A stretch of 64,000 bases of DNA from Fratercula arctica (GCA_947846985.1 CANTUZ010000004.1:52553672-52617671), one strand, 5' to 3'; shown: positions 12,671 to 26,422, counted from the first letter of the stretch. The notes: generated from the letters alone by a model not told the origin. Translations and numbers: made by a program.

Positions 12671-14450
12671 CATACGCACGGTTTATTCCTTAATATTTTT
12701 GAAAATACCATAGCCTCCATTAGAAGTCTTAGCCAGGAAGTCTTGCTTCAGCTGTCCTCCTTTCTGTGTTTGGTATCAGTGAGAACCATTCTGAGATAAA
12801 AGGAAGAGTACGTTATTATTTATCTGAGAGAAAACCAATACACCAGTTTCTTATTAATCAAAGTCAATGAAGCTATGCAGTTGAGAATGTGATCCAATGT
12901 TTACAAACACACATTTTGCAGCCAGACTGTTTTTGTGCAGTTTCTCCTCCAGAAATAGTATTCCCATACTTCTCCATTTATTCTGCTAATGAGTTTAACT
13001 AGGTATTTAGTGACACAATTTATAGAAAGAAAAATAAATGGCATCGCATTCTCAGCTTTATGTGCAAAGGAGCTGTCATACTTCAGAGAAACAAATAGAA
13101 TTTGTCCGCCCACAGATAGGAGAGTTCTAAACTAATTAAATGGGCTGCTTATCTCATATTCGAAATTCAGGCTTCATCTTTCAAAATGAGAGGTTTGGAG
13201 GGGGGGAAGAATATTGCAGTCTATCAGCTATATATATATGTGTATGTGTTTGAATTAATCTTCGGATGTCTCCCAGAGAAACTGAGAAGGTTTTCGCGTT
13301 GTCTACAGAATACAGAGAGTAACCAAAAATGGTTATGATTTGTCCTTCTTCAACACGACCTTGTTCAAGTTCTCTTTGAGAGAGAAGACTTTTCTAAGGC
13401 CACCCACCTCCTATTTACCTTATCTGTCCTAATCCTGGAAACTGCAACATAATTGCATTTAAATGTCAGGCCTTTTTAGATGGCAAATGCCTGATCATCT
13501 TTACCCTACTATGAGAACCAGGAGAAGCGCGGTGAAAGACAGTAAATTAAAGCCAAGGAAATATGTCCCCAACACTGTGTATTTAGCCACTGTTAGGTAG
13601 AACTAAGACCACAGCTCAAAAGCATGCAGAAAACTTAGATTAGTAAATGAAGTGAGAGCTTAAATAAGAATTAGAAAAGGAAAAATTTCTAGGGACTTGG
13701 GAAGAAATTGAACTTTAAGCGATACACAAATGGCTTTTTTTTGTTCTTTTATTTCCTGGGACCTCTCTCTGGTACCTGGTACTGTTTATTGACACGAGTA
13801 AGTTACTATAGTAGATAGATTCCAGGTTTCATTGTGGTGTTGAAATTGTAGCATTTGAGAGTGACCAAGTGAGCCTTTTAAACTGCCTAAACTCTGCACA
13901 ATTCCTAACATCTTTTTCTGCTCCCCAGGGCCTCCATCACTGCTTTAGCAATTGAATTGCACCGCCGTTACAGAGATAGGATCAAAACCCCTAACCGTCA
14001 TAAACATGCCTTGTTTCTTCAGGTTTGAGCACCAGGTTTTCATCGCCCCGTGGAAGCCGACGGGAGAGCTGGTAGCAAACACAGAGGGCAAGTCCAGGGG
14101 TATTCTTGGAAACATGAATCCGGGCAAGAAATTGTAAAGCTGCTCTTCAACCAAACAGCACAAATTATTATTATTTTTATCTAATCCTGCCTAACACCTC
14201 AATGACCTGCAATCGAACAGTAACATTAGATAAATGTATTGATTTATACTCTGTTTTCACCAATTTCGCAATGCTCTCTAGATATAAGCAATAGAGGCAG
14301 GTGATATTTGAATGCATCAATTCAGCCACCTTGGGAGTTAAATTGGGCAGAAACAGTATGAAGTAACTTACAGACAAAACCAAAAAATGAAATTCCTTAC
14401 TGAAGCAACAACAAATTATAGATAAAGAGAAAATCGCTGCTTAGACTACC

Positions 14451-14470
14451 CCTTAGCCAAGAGGCTAAGG
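14451..14470. repeat. perfect 8-bp inverted repeat, 4-nt loop
   Basis: CCTTAGCC (14451-14458), loop AAGA, GGCTAAGG (14463-14470) form a perfect tight hairpin. It has no T-run after it and no coding neighbour, so a terminator reading does not apply in this genome. It may be chance. Confidence 0.4.
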
Positions 14471-15319
14471 TAAATAAATATATTTAGAGCTGTTAAATCT
14501 TTAACAATCAGAACGATACAGGACTTTAGCATACGATGAAGTTTTACCCAGCAACCTCAGCAGGGAACCACTCTTCTAAATTGGGTCCACGAGTTACTAC
14601 ACAGAGCTCACTTAATAGTGAGTAACGTTATAGATATTATAAACTTGAGATGTATTTAGACCCTTACATAGGTTCAGAACAAAACAGTACCACCATTGAC
14701 ATGAAATATCCATGGACAGGGCCTTGCATCTGCCTTTATAGACCATGGAAATACCAGTGGGTATCCAGGCATGCAAAATAAAAGCTAAAATAAAAGAAAA
14801 AAGTGCACACACATGGATGGCCACAAGTGGAGGACAAGAGCAAAAGGCAAAACACCACGGCAGAACAAATATCATCCTAAGAGATATCCTGGGGGAAGAT
14901 TCATTAAGTTGCAAAAATACTCAAGAATAATGTTTAAGTGCTTATTAGTGAGACTCCCACTCCTGCAGCAGCATGCATCTACTTCCAGGTAGCTCGTGCA
15001 AAATCGTCGTGGAGTTATGCCCACTGGGAGAAGGTCCTTCAATTAGAGGTTACATTTATAATGTCATTAAATACCTAATTTATTAAAAGGAATGCAAATC
15101 ACATCAGTTTCTAAGTGGCAGCAATGGCATTTAGAGCATGCTACGCAACAGCTTTGTTTTAATAATTAAACTATGTAAGCCCTTGGTATCTGCAATTCCA
15201 AAATGGCATGTTGCTCGCTGCCCTCTTGAGAACCACAGTGAGCACAAATAATGAGAAATGGGATGATAACATTTGTGAGAGACAACTGGGACAGTCACAA
15301 TAAACTATATTTTGAGGGT

Positions 15320-15349
15320 TTGTTTTTTGTTTTTTTTTTTTTCTTTTTT
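15320..15349. repeat. T-rich low-complexity tract
   Basis: A nearly pure T run with a few G and C interruptions. A matching A-run of 16 lies at 15782-15797 on the same strand. Both are ordinary simple sequence. No transposon ends are visible around either. Confidence 0.7.
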
Positions 15350-18300
15350 AACTTTTGATATCAAGAACTGATTTAGCGCAAATATTTAGTGGGGGTTTTA
15401 TCTTTTTTTACACAAAAGCTTTTAAAAAATGTCTTAGTATTGCAGTAGTTTGTAACCATAGTGGTTTGCCTTAGTTTTAAGAGCAGAGTTGGCTCTTCGA
15501 GCTGTTGCACCTTTCGTGCCTGTTCCTCAGTAACCCTCCGGTGCGTGAATGAGCATCTGGTTGACAGCTATCGTTCCCATTGCAAGACAAATTCAAATGA
15601 TTTGTTGTAACTGTAAGTCTCATAACGTAACAACAAAAGATTAGAGACAAACAGCCCTGCAAAACCACTGAAATGTATAATCATTTGTACCGGTGTTAAG
15701 TTGATATTCCATATGATCCATTGTTAGTGAGGCTGCTGGTTCACCATAGGAAGTTATTTATACATTAGATAGACATGCTGGAAAAAAAAAAAAAAAAGGC
15801 CAAAATATCCAATATTAAAATATGATTTACCTAAAACACAAGGGCGCCATGTATCTTCTTGAACGATCTTTTACAAATATTGGTCATTTAGTAGGGCCCT
15901 TCTTAAGTGAGGAGTCAATATCTTACTGGAAAAATTCTGAAACAAAAACAAACAAGGAAAAAGTGCTGAAACTGCACCTCTCTCCTCCCAGCCCAGGAGC
16001 AAAGTCACGGCGGGATGGAGATTTGCAGTGACACTGCATCGTTCCAGAGCTGGTCCCTGGTGGAGCATTTCTCACCTCAGATTTTCACCTGTTTTCTGCA
16101 TGTCTGGGAGTGAATCCTTCCAGGACTGAAGGTGTATGGCTCAGTGGCTGCCCACACAGCGTCCACCGAAGTCATCTGGACCCTCTGCTCTTGCAGAGGT
16201 GAGTCTCTCCTGGTTTGCTGCAGTGTTAAAGCCAAGTTCTGCAGTCGGCAAAACACAAGTAATATGGGAAACTTCCTTAATGCTTTCTATTTTCATTTCC
16301 AACATGTTTACCCTCCTGTCTTTCCTCACTTGATTACTAACAGATGATTTAATAAGAACATAAATAACCCTCACCAAAACAAAAGTAGATGGAAAGGCGC
16401 CCCAGTTAAAATGTTTTCTTCTTTGAACTCAGTAATCACATCTAAGACAACAACTGAAATTCTCTCCTCTGGATAAAATGTAAATGGTCTATTTAGGCCG
16501 TGATAAGAAATAATTTACAGCTGCCTTTTTCAAGTGCTCTGTCAACTGTATGTGTAATGTCTATTGAAATGTCAAGCTTTCCTCCAACTCTGTAAATGCA
16601 CAGAGACCTGATATAGCAGGTTGGGTTTTTCCATTGATTATCATTCGATTATTTAGGATTTCAAAGAACATTATTGTTTTATATGCAGTAAAGATCATAA
16701 CTTACTTATGTGTACGCATTTACCTACTTACACACAAAAAGTATTTTGTTTGCATTCTTTAGTGTATTGCTGGTACAATATTCTTCGGAGAGATAATATT
16801 TTCTCTACATTTTTTTATATGTGGTATTTCATTCTGTTACTTCTAAGTAGCCTGCTCTCTACATCATAACGTTGAGATTTAAACCGAGGATCACAAAATT
16901 AGTGTGGAAAAACAAGGATCCTTCATATCTAACACTCACTTGAGTTTGGACCAAGTCATTTTTAATATTCCTTCATTTCAAATGCATTTTTCTTTGCTTC
17001 TTAACTCAGCCCAGGAATAGACCTAGAAGTCGTGTAATACAAAACTACAATGAAGGAATACCAGTTTGCTTCGGATGAAGAGAAAATGAAGAGTGCTGGC
17101 AGACCTCTGGCTGGCGCTACATGACTGATATAGAGTAGTGTCCATGAACATTTCTAAACTCATTTTACCTTAGTTAGGACGTTTCTATCATAATAGACAA
17201 CTTTGCTGCTTTGAGAATAGACTAAAATGTACATGAAGTGTTTGGGGGTTGAGGTTTTTTTTTTCCCTAATCCATAAAACACTTTAGGAGTCTTATAACA
17301 TCTGTTTGCAGGAAAACCCAGGCAGGTCACCTGTTGGCTTCCAGATGGAACATGGGAACATGTTTGGCTTAGGATATTGCAGCTGGAAAGAAAAGCCCCA
17401 GTGGCATACTCCCACCAGAGCACTGAACATATTCCTCTTTATTTAATGGCCTGGCATCAACCTTGGAAAATAACCCCTCTCCTGTTCTGATAAAATCCAA
17501 GCAAGTTGACCCAAATTATTTTACATCTTCTAATACCTTGCACAGGCAGGGCTTTTAATTTGTACAGACATAATTGAGACCCTGGAGGTTTGTATTGACT
17601 AAACAAAAGAAATATGCAAGGAATTTAGGAACATGACAGGACCACAGAATAGATAGCTCTTGGGGAGAAGGACACTTTCCCACTGCAAACCTCAGATTTC
17701 TGTCAAAGACAGGAACAAAACATATATTTTCAGGCAAATTTTCAGATCCAGCCAAATCACACATACCGGTCTAGACCACTTAAGTACAATCTGCTAAACT
17801 TTTACCTGTAACCACAAACTTGAGGACATCATCTGCTCTCACAAGATAAAGCCAGCTTGTTCCCATGGCATAACCAGGTCTGAAAATGGACTGATAGCAA
17901 TGCAAGATGCTGCAGACTATATGACACTGGGAATTTGCCAAGTAACTAATTTTTCCATAAGCAAGAGGAAAACTCAGTATACATAAGAGCTACTAACACT
18001 TTCTACATATTTTCTTATTCCTCGGTGGTATTTACCAATCACAGCAATGAAGACGTAACTTCTGCAGCAAAATAGGAGTCAATGGCAAATAAAAGTACTA
18101 AATGTCACTCTTAAAAATAAATTTACAAGGCTTGCCACAAATTTTGTTAGTTCTTTGCTGTCATGTGCCTCACTCCAAAACTTACCACGCTAAGGGGAAC
18201 AGCATTATTTGGTTAGCCAAGGCTCTGGTGCAAGGGGTAGATGCTCTGCCTCCCAGCAAACTGCAGCCACGAGCTTCTGCCTTGTCTCATCTTTCAGCCC

Positions 18301-20862
18301 AGAGTGTGGACCCCCCCTTCCAGCCATGGGGTCTCATAAGGTTGCATTGCCTGCATTTTTAACAGCTCTGCTATTGCTTTGGCTCCTAGAAGTATGAATG
18401 ACACCTTTACCATAACATCCCTAATGAAAAGGAAAAATAGCTGTCTGAAACGTAGGACACAGAGCCAGGAAATTAAGGAAATGAGACAGAACAGCAACTT
18501 ATTTCCAAGAGCACACAGTCATCTGCCGGAGGCACTGCCAGGAGGAAAAATTACTCTCCCTAAAAGATTGCTACCAGTGAATCCTGCTTAGCGGCTGGGG
18601 GTCACCTAGGAAGGGTCACTTCCCTTGTCTTAACACTCTATATAAATTATCTGTCTCATTCCCTAAACAGGGCTTGCAAATTGTCTCGCTTCTACCTGAA
18701 AAGCAGTGGCATTATTTGGAACCCCTCTTTGGAAATGGGCCTGGCCAAAGTCCTCCTGGGATGCACTGGCATATCAGCATTAAATAATACTACTGCGGCT
18801 TTTGCTGTAGTAGCCTGCCACCTCTGCCCCACTCACACAGCGCTGCCCAAAGAAGATACCATTAGCTGTTATGATGCTGGTAATATACCAACCGCTTTCA
18901 TTCCACATATAAAGGATCCAAAAGAAAAGGAATGGTCTTCATTAGTACAGTTAAATTTAAAGAACGTTCCCTTTTTCTGGTTCAGTGGGATCTTTGGACT
19001 TGACATCAGTGAAGAAACTGTGACCCCAAAGAAACAATGACTGAGCTGGAGTATTTCTCCACTACCCTCTGATTTTAAATGACAGTTGCAGATATGTCTC
19101 AAGAGACTGACTGTTTTCTGACTGCGGTTTGCATTTGAAAGGCATGTGTGAGAGAGAGTTTATTCTTTCTCGTGCTATGTCAGTCGCCAGGTTTGGAAGT
19201 CAAACCTTGTAAATCACATAATTCCTGGCAATGAGTTTCAGACCTCTGAATGCTGACTCACTGGCAGTTAAATACATTTTCATAAGTACCTCAGTAACTT
19301 CTAGAGCCAGGAAATTCAGAAACAACCTTCTGTACTGCAGATTGTTGACAGGTAAAATTATGTGCCAGTTTAAGGTAGGATAGAAGACTTTTCATTACCC
19401 GCCTAAATTGCATTCATTGTACTGATGAATTAAATTGCTAGAAATACGAACAGTGTATACCATACTTATAAAGACTGACTGCATATTTAATAGAAAGTAT
19501 CTCTACATCTGTCTTAAACAGCTCACCCAATATTCCCATTTTCCAGCACAGATTCCAGACTGCATTACATGCAGTCCACAAATAGCCCATCTTGCCTCTC
19601 CTGCTGTTGCACTAAACCACCAAAAACCACAGGAAGACCTGCCAAGACTGCTCATGCCCAAAAAATGGTGGCTGGGGGCTTCCCTAAAGGTATCCCTGAT
19701 AGACAGTGACCTTGAGCTTGAGAGCAATTTGGAGGCAAGGTGTGTAAATCTCATGGCTTTAGAGGTCTGACTACTAAACAAAAGAGTACAGGGTTTGAGA
19801 TTCTCTTCCCTTGGCTTACAGGTGTAAGTTACACCTTATGGTGAAAGCCCTTCAATGAGGGGAAGGGCCTTGTCCCACTCAAGGCTTGCATCACTCAGGG
19901 AGTTCAAGAAGATGCATCTAGGAGCCACGGCAATAGGTCTCTTCTGGGTATGCACTGAACTAGAGTCCTCTTTTCCCTGCAGCCGCGAGAAGGTGGATGT
20001 CATTTGACATAGCTACAACATTGCAGTGGGTTGTCTGTTTCTGAGAGATTCTGCTGTAGCAGGTGTTGCTAGGAGGTGCTACGGACCTCAGGCCGGTGTT
20101 GGACACAACAAGATACAGCATGTACTTTCCATCACTGAAAGGCTTAGTGCAGCTATATATTATAATGGGTTTTCATGCTTGCACTTTCCTCTCTCATCTT
20201 GAAACGATTCTGCAGTGGGGACAAAGTCTATCTGAGACTGCACTGGGTAACGATCTCGTTCATGACTGAGAGTGATAATCTCTTCCAGCTGGAATGCCAT
20301 CTCTGGTCTTGCCAAGCGTACAGCCGCTGTTGGGCTTTCACCCCGAGGACTGACGGTCAGTGAAAAGAAGGGGCTTCTGCATGGTGCTGGCAATCCTGAC
20401 AAAATACAGATAATACACTTATTCTCAACTGACTGTTTGTCTGCTACCTCCCTCTCCGCCCTCCATAAAAACACATCCCTGCTAATGCTGCAACATTTGT
20501 TTTGTCCATTTAGGAAGAATATTTCCCTCATTCAAGAAACTAGTTTGATCAAACTGATAGTTCATCTCAAGATTTTGCTTTATTCAGCCTGAAGTTTGAA
20601 AAAGCCAATGACTCACACAGGTGAAAACCTGAAGAGTGGAACATGCAGATGGGTACAGGTGGCCTTTAGCTTTGCTCTTTCTGGCTAGATCACGTCGCTG
20701 TGCTGGAGCTGAGCCGATTCAGACGTTGCACTCTCTCGCTCTCTCTATACTCCTTGCAAATCCTACTACTGGCAGTGAAGGGACAGAGATGATGACAAGC
20801 TACCAGAGGCCTGGAAAGAATTATTTCGTTACCCTGCAATCCATAGCTTCATATTCACCAGG

Positions 20863-21058
20863 ATATCCTATATTATAGGAATAATCCTATTATTATTATT
20901 ATTATATCCTATATTATAGGAATAATCCTATTATTATTATTATATCCTATATTATAGGAATTATGCTATTATTGTGTTTTGATTATATATAATATCCTAT
21001 TACATAGTATTATAAGAATCATATTATATAGGATATCTTATTGTATAATATTGGATCT
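20863..21058. repeat. AT-rich minisatellite with palindromic unit
   Basis: Units start with ATATCCTATATTATAGGA at 20863, 20904 and 20942. A degenerate fourth begins at 20992. Unit lengths are 41, 38 and about 50 bp, the length change coming mainly from a variable (ATT)n part. The core TCCTATATTATAGGA is itself an imperfect palindrome, and TAGGAATAATCCTA is another, so each unit can fold. Divergence grows from left to right. Array edges are visible by eye to within about 10 bp at the right end. Confidence 0.85.
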
Positions 21059-22466
21059 TATTGACTTCAAGAAAACCACGTCCCCACTTCCAGATTTCTT
21101 CGCCTGGGCCCCCTGGGCCTCGGGACCTCTGCACTCAGCTGTGCCCTGGGGACATACGTGGTCCTTCCTGGCAACTCCCACACTTGCATTTTCCCTCAGA
21201 ATTCACATTTTCTTGGAGCTCGGAAAGGCTTTCCCCCAGACAGCTCCTTCACTGAGAAATCCTGAGTCAAGAGGAATGAAACAGCTTGAACATTTGGATT
21301 AGATTAAGCAATTAGTTTCAGCTCAAAGGAAAATTCAGGGAAAAAACTCAAGTACCTTTTCAACATTTACTTTCAAAATTGTTCTAACATGTAGCTTTAT
21401 TAAGAAGTAATAACAAGAATTTCCCCAAAATAAATTTTAAAAAAAGCATTTTTTTCAGGGAACTAAACTTTTACTTGACCAACCACATTTTTTCCCATTT
21501 TAAAAGACAAAAAAAAAAAAACCTCAACCCTCCGATTTTTAAATTTAAACCAAAGTAAATTATTGTCCCAATTCTCCTTTAGTTTAGCCATAGAAATTAA
21601 ACCTTTTGGTTTTTTTCTATTGTGTTCTGTGCAGGAGGTAAAATTCCTATATTTTTCCCCTTACAGCAAAATCCAAATAAGATTCACATATTTATAGGCA
21701 AAAAAGTACCTAAATCTATAATTAGCTCAATCTGGGCTGAGTAAACAGAATTTTCCATTTGGTCAGCTGAAGCAGGTGCAGTAATAAGGCTACTCAAAAG
21801 ACTTAAGACAAATGAATGTACTTTAAAATTAAATGTTTTCTCAGTTTCTATTTAAATACTTTAGAAAAAGCATGGTAGTACTAAAATACTGGCATATAAC
21901 AGAGCTGCTTCGTATTTTTGCTTTTACAAAGTAGCTGAATTCTCCTAGTCAAAAGGCATTTAATTAAAACAATATTGCTAGTCGCCAGGCACGTAAACAC
22001 AGAAGGTAGAGCTAACACCTCAGTGAACAGCATGAAAAAAGTACTTACAAGCCAAATAACCCACTGATTCCTTGGACTGTGCTTTTCGAACGTGTAGAAG
22101 AACAAAAATGCAACGTGTAGAAGGACTACAGCTTCGCAGACGCAGAGGAGAGGCAGGTGGTCCTCTCTGCGCCTCCAGGGACTATTTCTGGATGGGTCAG
22201 AGGGAGATATTCCAGCAGAACCTCTGCTGTTCACCATCAATTTGTGCCACGTGCAAGGACCTCACAGTCTGTAGCCTTCCCAGTGCCTTCACAAGGTAGG
22301 AAGGATCTCTCACGTTCTCTTTTTATAGAGAAGATAGGCAAGGCATTAGCTGCTGTAAGCAGGTAGCTGCACCCTGTGGAAAGCAAAAAGTGTATTTCAG
22401 CAAACCTTTGTTTTATATCCTGTCCCTGACATATGACAGCTCTGTCTGGGACTTGTCTCTTGGGAA
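21059..22466. other. unique DNA between minisatellite and CR1
   Basis: No gene is supported. It includes a moderately GC-rich patch at 21095-21260 with two overlapping chance frames, then AT-rich sequence. A 12-bp word (AACGTGTAGAAG) is repeated twice 23 bp apart near 22089-22123. This is too small to interpret. Confidence 0.5.
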
Positions 22467-22846
22467 TGTTGGAACGGGTCCAGAGGAGAGCCACAAAGAT
22501 GATCAGAGGGCTGGAGCACCTCTCCTATGAGGACAGGCTGAGAGAGTTGGGGTGGTTCAGCCTGCAGAAGAGAAGGCTCCAGGGAGACCTTATAGCAGCC
22601 TTCCAGTACCTGAAGGGGGCCTACAGGAGAGATGGGGAGGGACTCTCGATCAGGGAATGTAGTGATAGAATGAGGGGGAACAGTTTTAAACTGACAGAGG
22701 GGAGATTTAGATTAGAGATTAGGAAGAAATTCTTTACTGTGAGGGTGGTGAGACACTGGAACAGGTTGCCCAGAGAAGCTGTGGATGCCCCATCCCTGGA
22801 AGTTTTTAAGGCCAGGCTGGATGGGGCTTTGAGCAACCTGGTCTAG
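22466..22846 (+). pseudogene. C-terminal remnant of CR1 ORF2
   Basis: One open frame carries the ORF2 C-terminus from [17 protein letters not shown] through [17 protein letters not shown] to [11 protein letters not shown] and a stop. The frame stays open upstream of 22466 only by chance, because the sequence there no longer resembles the family. All catalytic parts are missing, so it is a dead fragment. Confidence 0.9.
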
Positions 22847-22934
22847 TGGGAGGTGTCCCTGCCCATGGCAGGGGGGTTGGAACTAGATGGTCTTTAAGGT
22901 CCCTTCCAACCTAAACCATTCTATGATTCTATGA
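22467..22934 (+). mobile_element. CR1 LINE, 5'-truncated (about 470 bp)
   Basis: A plus-strand copy. Similarity starts near the codons for LERVQRR at 22469 and ends at 22934 with two tail octamers, ATTCTATGATTCTATGA, preceded by the conserved block reading AAGGTCCCTTCCAACCTAAA. It is of the same type as the copy at 12224-12670 and nearly as long, but inverted relative to it. The sharp left edge marks the 5' truncation point. Confidence 0.96.
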
Positions 22935-25900
22935 ATGCTTCTCCTACCTTAACACTTCAGTACAGAGTGGACTTTCAAAAGTGCAAAAAGGAATTAACAT
23001 CTGAATGATAGCCAGTGACTTTTAGCTGCACTTGCGCCTCTGACTGCTCTGGGGGCTTTGGAAATCTGAAGCAGTAAGAGAAGGCTGAGGACTCACTCAT
23101 ACCAAGGTACAATCTGTTCTTAAAACTCCTATTGTTTAAGCACTTGTGCATCTAGGTTCTCACTTGTAACTGCAAGGTAGGAGTTGCTAAATTCATTCCC
23201 AGCCATTTAAGAATTCCTTTAGGAAGGCAAAGAACCTTAACAATGTCATTAAAGAACTTCAGATCCAGGGGTTACAATGAGAGAGGGGGTTTGCTAGCAG
23301 CTTTGCATTTCAAAAGTGCATTATCTTCTAAAATATTTCTTTGCGCCGCTTTCATGGGGAATTATTGCTATAGCAATGAATGGAGGCAGGTTACATCAGC
23401 TTTTTAAGTTCTCCCTTTCATTTCTCCATTTAACTTGCCGCCAAGTTACCATGGTCTTTACTGGCTCCTTATGAAACGGGGCTGCCAAAGAGTGGGGTGA
23501 GAGGAAGTTTCACCGACCAAGACGTTCTCCTCTCCAGAGGGTGAGGGCTCTTTCTCACCCCCTGGGATTCCTGCCCAACCTTCACATGTCTTTTGCTGTG
23601 AGCATCAGTTTGCCAAAGGGAAACACAGTAACTGCTGTGCTTTTTTGGCAGGGACTAGGAGTGTTTTATAGTTAGAGCATACACAGTTCAACTGGGACAA
23701 TTTTGCAGAGACCCTTCTCAAAATGCTGCAAAAGGCAAAACCCAGCGTGCAGCGAGAGCTCAGGAGCAGTGGGATTTTCTCCCAAAGGACCACTTGTTCT
23801 GAAAGCTCGAGCACGAATGTTTGTCTCTGTCAGCTAGATCAAACTAATAAAGTAAGTCTTTCTGGGATTTCAGCTGTAAGACCCAAATGTAACCATTACA
23901 CCCAATCATTCCCCATACTGGTTTGATGATTTCATTTCTAAGGGTAAAAAATGAGCAGAGGTGTGGGCTTGCCCTCCTCCAAAACAAGGTTCATGGCTGA
24001 AGTTTTCCCCGCATACATTATCCCTACACTTATTTCCTGATGATCCATTATTTTTTCAACTACCAACTCTCCTAGATTTCTCGCTGAGATAAAGCAGGCT
24101 CCTCCAGCAGCATTTAAAATGGGATTTCAACAAACTGCAAATTAGACCAAGCCCAGCAGGAGCTGAGCATCTAAAAGCTACTTCAGTGCTCAGTATTGAT
24201 TCCAGAGCCCAAACCTCCCCTCCCTGGTCAGCACGCTTCTGCATGCAGAGGCATAAACACAAATATCAAGCAGTCACGGCTCTCTGATTTATGTTTTGAA
24301 ATAAAATGAATGATTTGTGAACCCACATCTTATTTTTGTTATTATTCTAGCCTGTTGCCTTTCGAAGCTTCCCAGGTAGAGTTTCTTTCTCTTGAAAGCA
24401 ATGCATGATTAATAAAAAAAAAAAAAAAAAAAAAAAAAATCTATTAAAAGTCAAACTCAAGGAAATTTAAATAAATTTTGGATGACACTTTCAACATTCA
24501 AACAGTCCATGGAGAAATGCAAAATTGCGATACCCAAAGCACCTCTAACTCTATCAAAGCAGCTGTTGATAAGTCACCTTGCACCGAGTTAACATTTAGA
24601 TTTATTACAGGAAACTTTGCCGTCTGTGTTTCCCTGTTATTGACTTTAATAGTAGGTTTAAGCTGCTGCCCTTGAAGATTTCACTCATTACATCTCTAAA
24701 GAACAACATCCCGGGGCAAAGGTACAGCTGTTTTGCCGTGGGTCCAAGCACACTTACAGCCCACAGTACAGAGCCCAGTAGGAAGAGCTGCGCTGGCTCT
24801 GGTCTCTGGTTGGAAACTGAATTTCCAGCCCAAAATCCTCCCCAGGCTACCACAGCTTCGCTGCTTTGAGGACCAGGGAAGGACCTACATGCAGTTTCAC
24901 TGACTTGTCCGACATCAGACTTTGGTCAGGTATCTCTGCAGAGCATTGCATGAGGGTGCAGTATTACAGTATATCTAATCTCATCTAACCTCAAGGTATT
25001 AGGAAAAAAAATGAAAAATGACACCATCTTCCTTCCCATACCTTGACTGACAACCTGGTGGAAGAAAGGAAATTAATTTGATTTCTCTGCATGAATCTCT
25101 CCATTCCTAAGACTAACAGAGTTAATGCTGTATCCCTAGGTAAAGCTGAATTTTGATCAAATAAGTGCCTAAGCAAAGAGAAATATCAGGTGCTCTCACC
25201 TGGTGGCTCCATGGCAGTGGGGGAAATAGGAAATAAAGCACATTAACTCAGGTGTCCAGGGATCCAGGTGGAGCAGCGGGGAATGGATAAGCCGTGTCTG
25301 GCTCAAATGGGAAGTGAACAAGTTCCAATTACCCATATTTACCTGTAGCTACACCATTCCTGCTGACTGTATTTTCAGGACAGCCCTGGTAGCAGTGCTG
25401 TGCTCTCCCAGTACATCCCTTTCACACAGTCTTGGATTTACCAGGCTGTAAGCGATATTCCCTTTCCCATCAGCATGTGTGGTAGTGCTGAAGGTGCTTC
25501 TGGCCACGGCTTCTGGTCAGGACAGCCTGCGCTTGGTCAACCCCTGTTCCTTGTCATTTAGGTCACTGCCTGATTCCTGCCACCTTTGCAGGCTGTGTGT
25601 CACCACTCAGAGGTTCAGAGTCGACCAAAATGTTTTGCAGATCTACTCTGATTGCCCTGAACCCCAAAAACCAAAAAAGTTTCTCCGATTTACTTAGTTA
25701 CACTGCTAAAAAAAACCTCCAAAACCAAACAAAAACCACAGAACTCCCCCACCCTCCAAAAAACCTCACCAAACCCACTAAAAATTAAAACAATGCTGTA
25801 CTGAGCATTTCACATGCAGGTATGTTTGCTTCAAAAACCATCCTTGCATTTCTCCATTTTTTAATTTCATTTTCAGCGGTGTTTCCATTTCACTTCCAAC

Positions 25901-26130
25901 CTTTCACCGTTACTCCCTTCCTAACATCTTATGGCTCCAAAAAAGCAGAAAATATCATTTATTTTCTCAGTTCTATTTATGAGCACTACGCCCCAATGTG
26001 AACTCCCCATTTGCAGTACGCACACTGATAATACTGAAGCTGTCCCTCACAAGGTCACCACAGAAGTATAATTAATTTGCTCAAAATAAACTTCCTAAAA
26101 TATCTTTCTGAGAAGAGCGAGGAGAACATT
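22935..26130. other. unique DNA, no supported gene
   Basis: No coding family was recognised. It holds a 26-A run at 24414-24439 and an unusual C/A-rich patch at about 25660-25790 made of short AAAACC-like words. Many small frames overlap on both strands. No CR1 tail was seen. Confidence 0.5.
24414..24439. repeat. 26-base A tract
   Basis: An uninterrupted run of 26 A that starts inside an AATAAA word. Such a tract can be the tail of an old retrocopied RNA, but the upstream sequence matches no gene or SINE I know and no flanking duplication is obvious. It is recorded as simple sequence. Confidence 0.8.
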
Positions 26131-26422
26131 TTGCATGTTGAAAAAAGACCGTATTTTTAGCTTGTTTCATGTTTGCATGAAAATCGAGGACCTTGCTGAA
26201 CTGTCACTGAAAACAGTTTCAACTCCAGTTAAACTGAAAGCACTGGAATTACCCTGGTACGCGATTTCCCACAAGCATAACACTAATTGGACCAAACACA
26301 TCTGCATTTCACAAAGTTATGGTATTTTCACTGATGACAGATCGCATGGAAATATTTTTTTCGGTTTGATTTGCATTTGCTCATCAATTTGGGAATGCAG
26401 GAGTAAAATTTGCCGGATGGCA

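Larger units (their letters stand above)
12671..20862. other. unique intergenic or intronic DNA, no supported gene
   Basis: AT-rich sequence with no recognised gene. It contains a TATA/TGTG simple run at about 13229-13250, a perfect 8-bp hairpin at 14451-14470, a T-rich tract at 15320-15349 and 16 A at 15782-15797. Frames of up to 123 codons (for example 18681-19040 and 20160-20531) overlap frames on the other strand and show no family resemblance. No CR1 tail was found. Confidence 0.55.

Noticed and set aside
14001..14140. Apparent exon after TTTCTTCAG at about 14023 with a frame ending at 14137
   Set aside because: The frame is short, has no recognised family, and overlaps an equally long frame on the other strand.
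22086..22125. AACGTGTAGAAG repeated twice at 23-bp spacing
   Set aside because: Too short and only two units. No further copies nearby, so not called as a tandem repeat.
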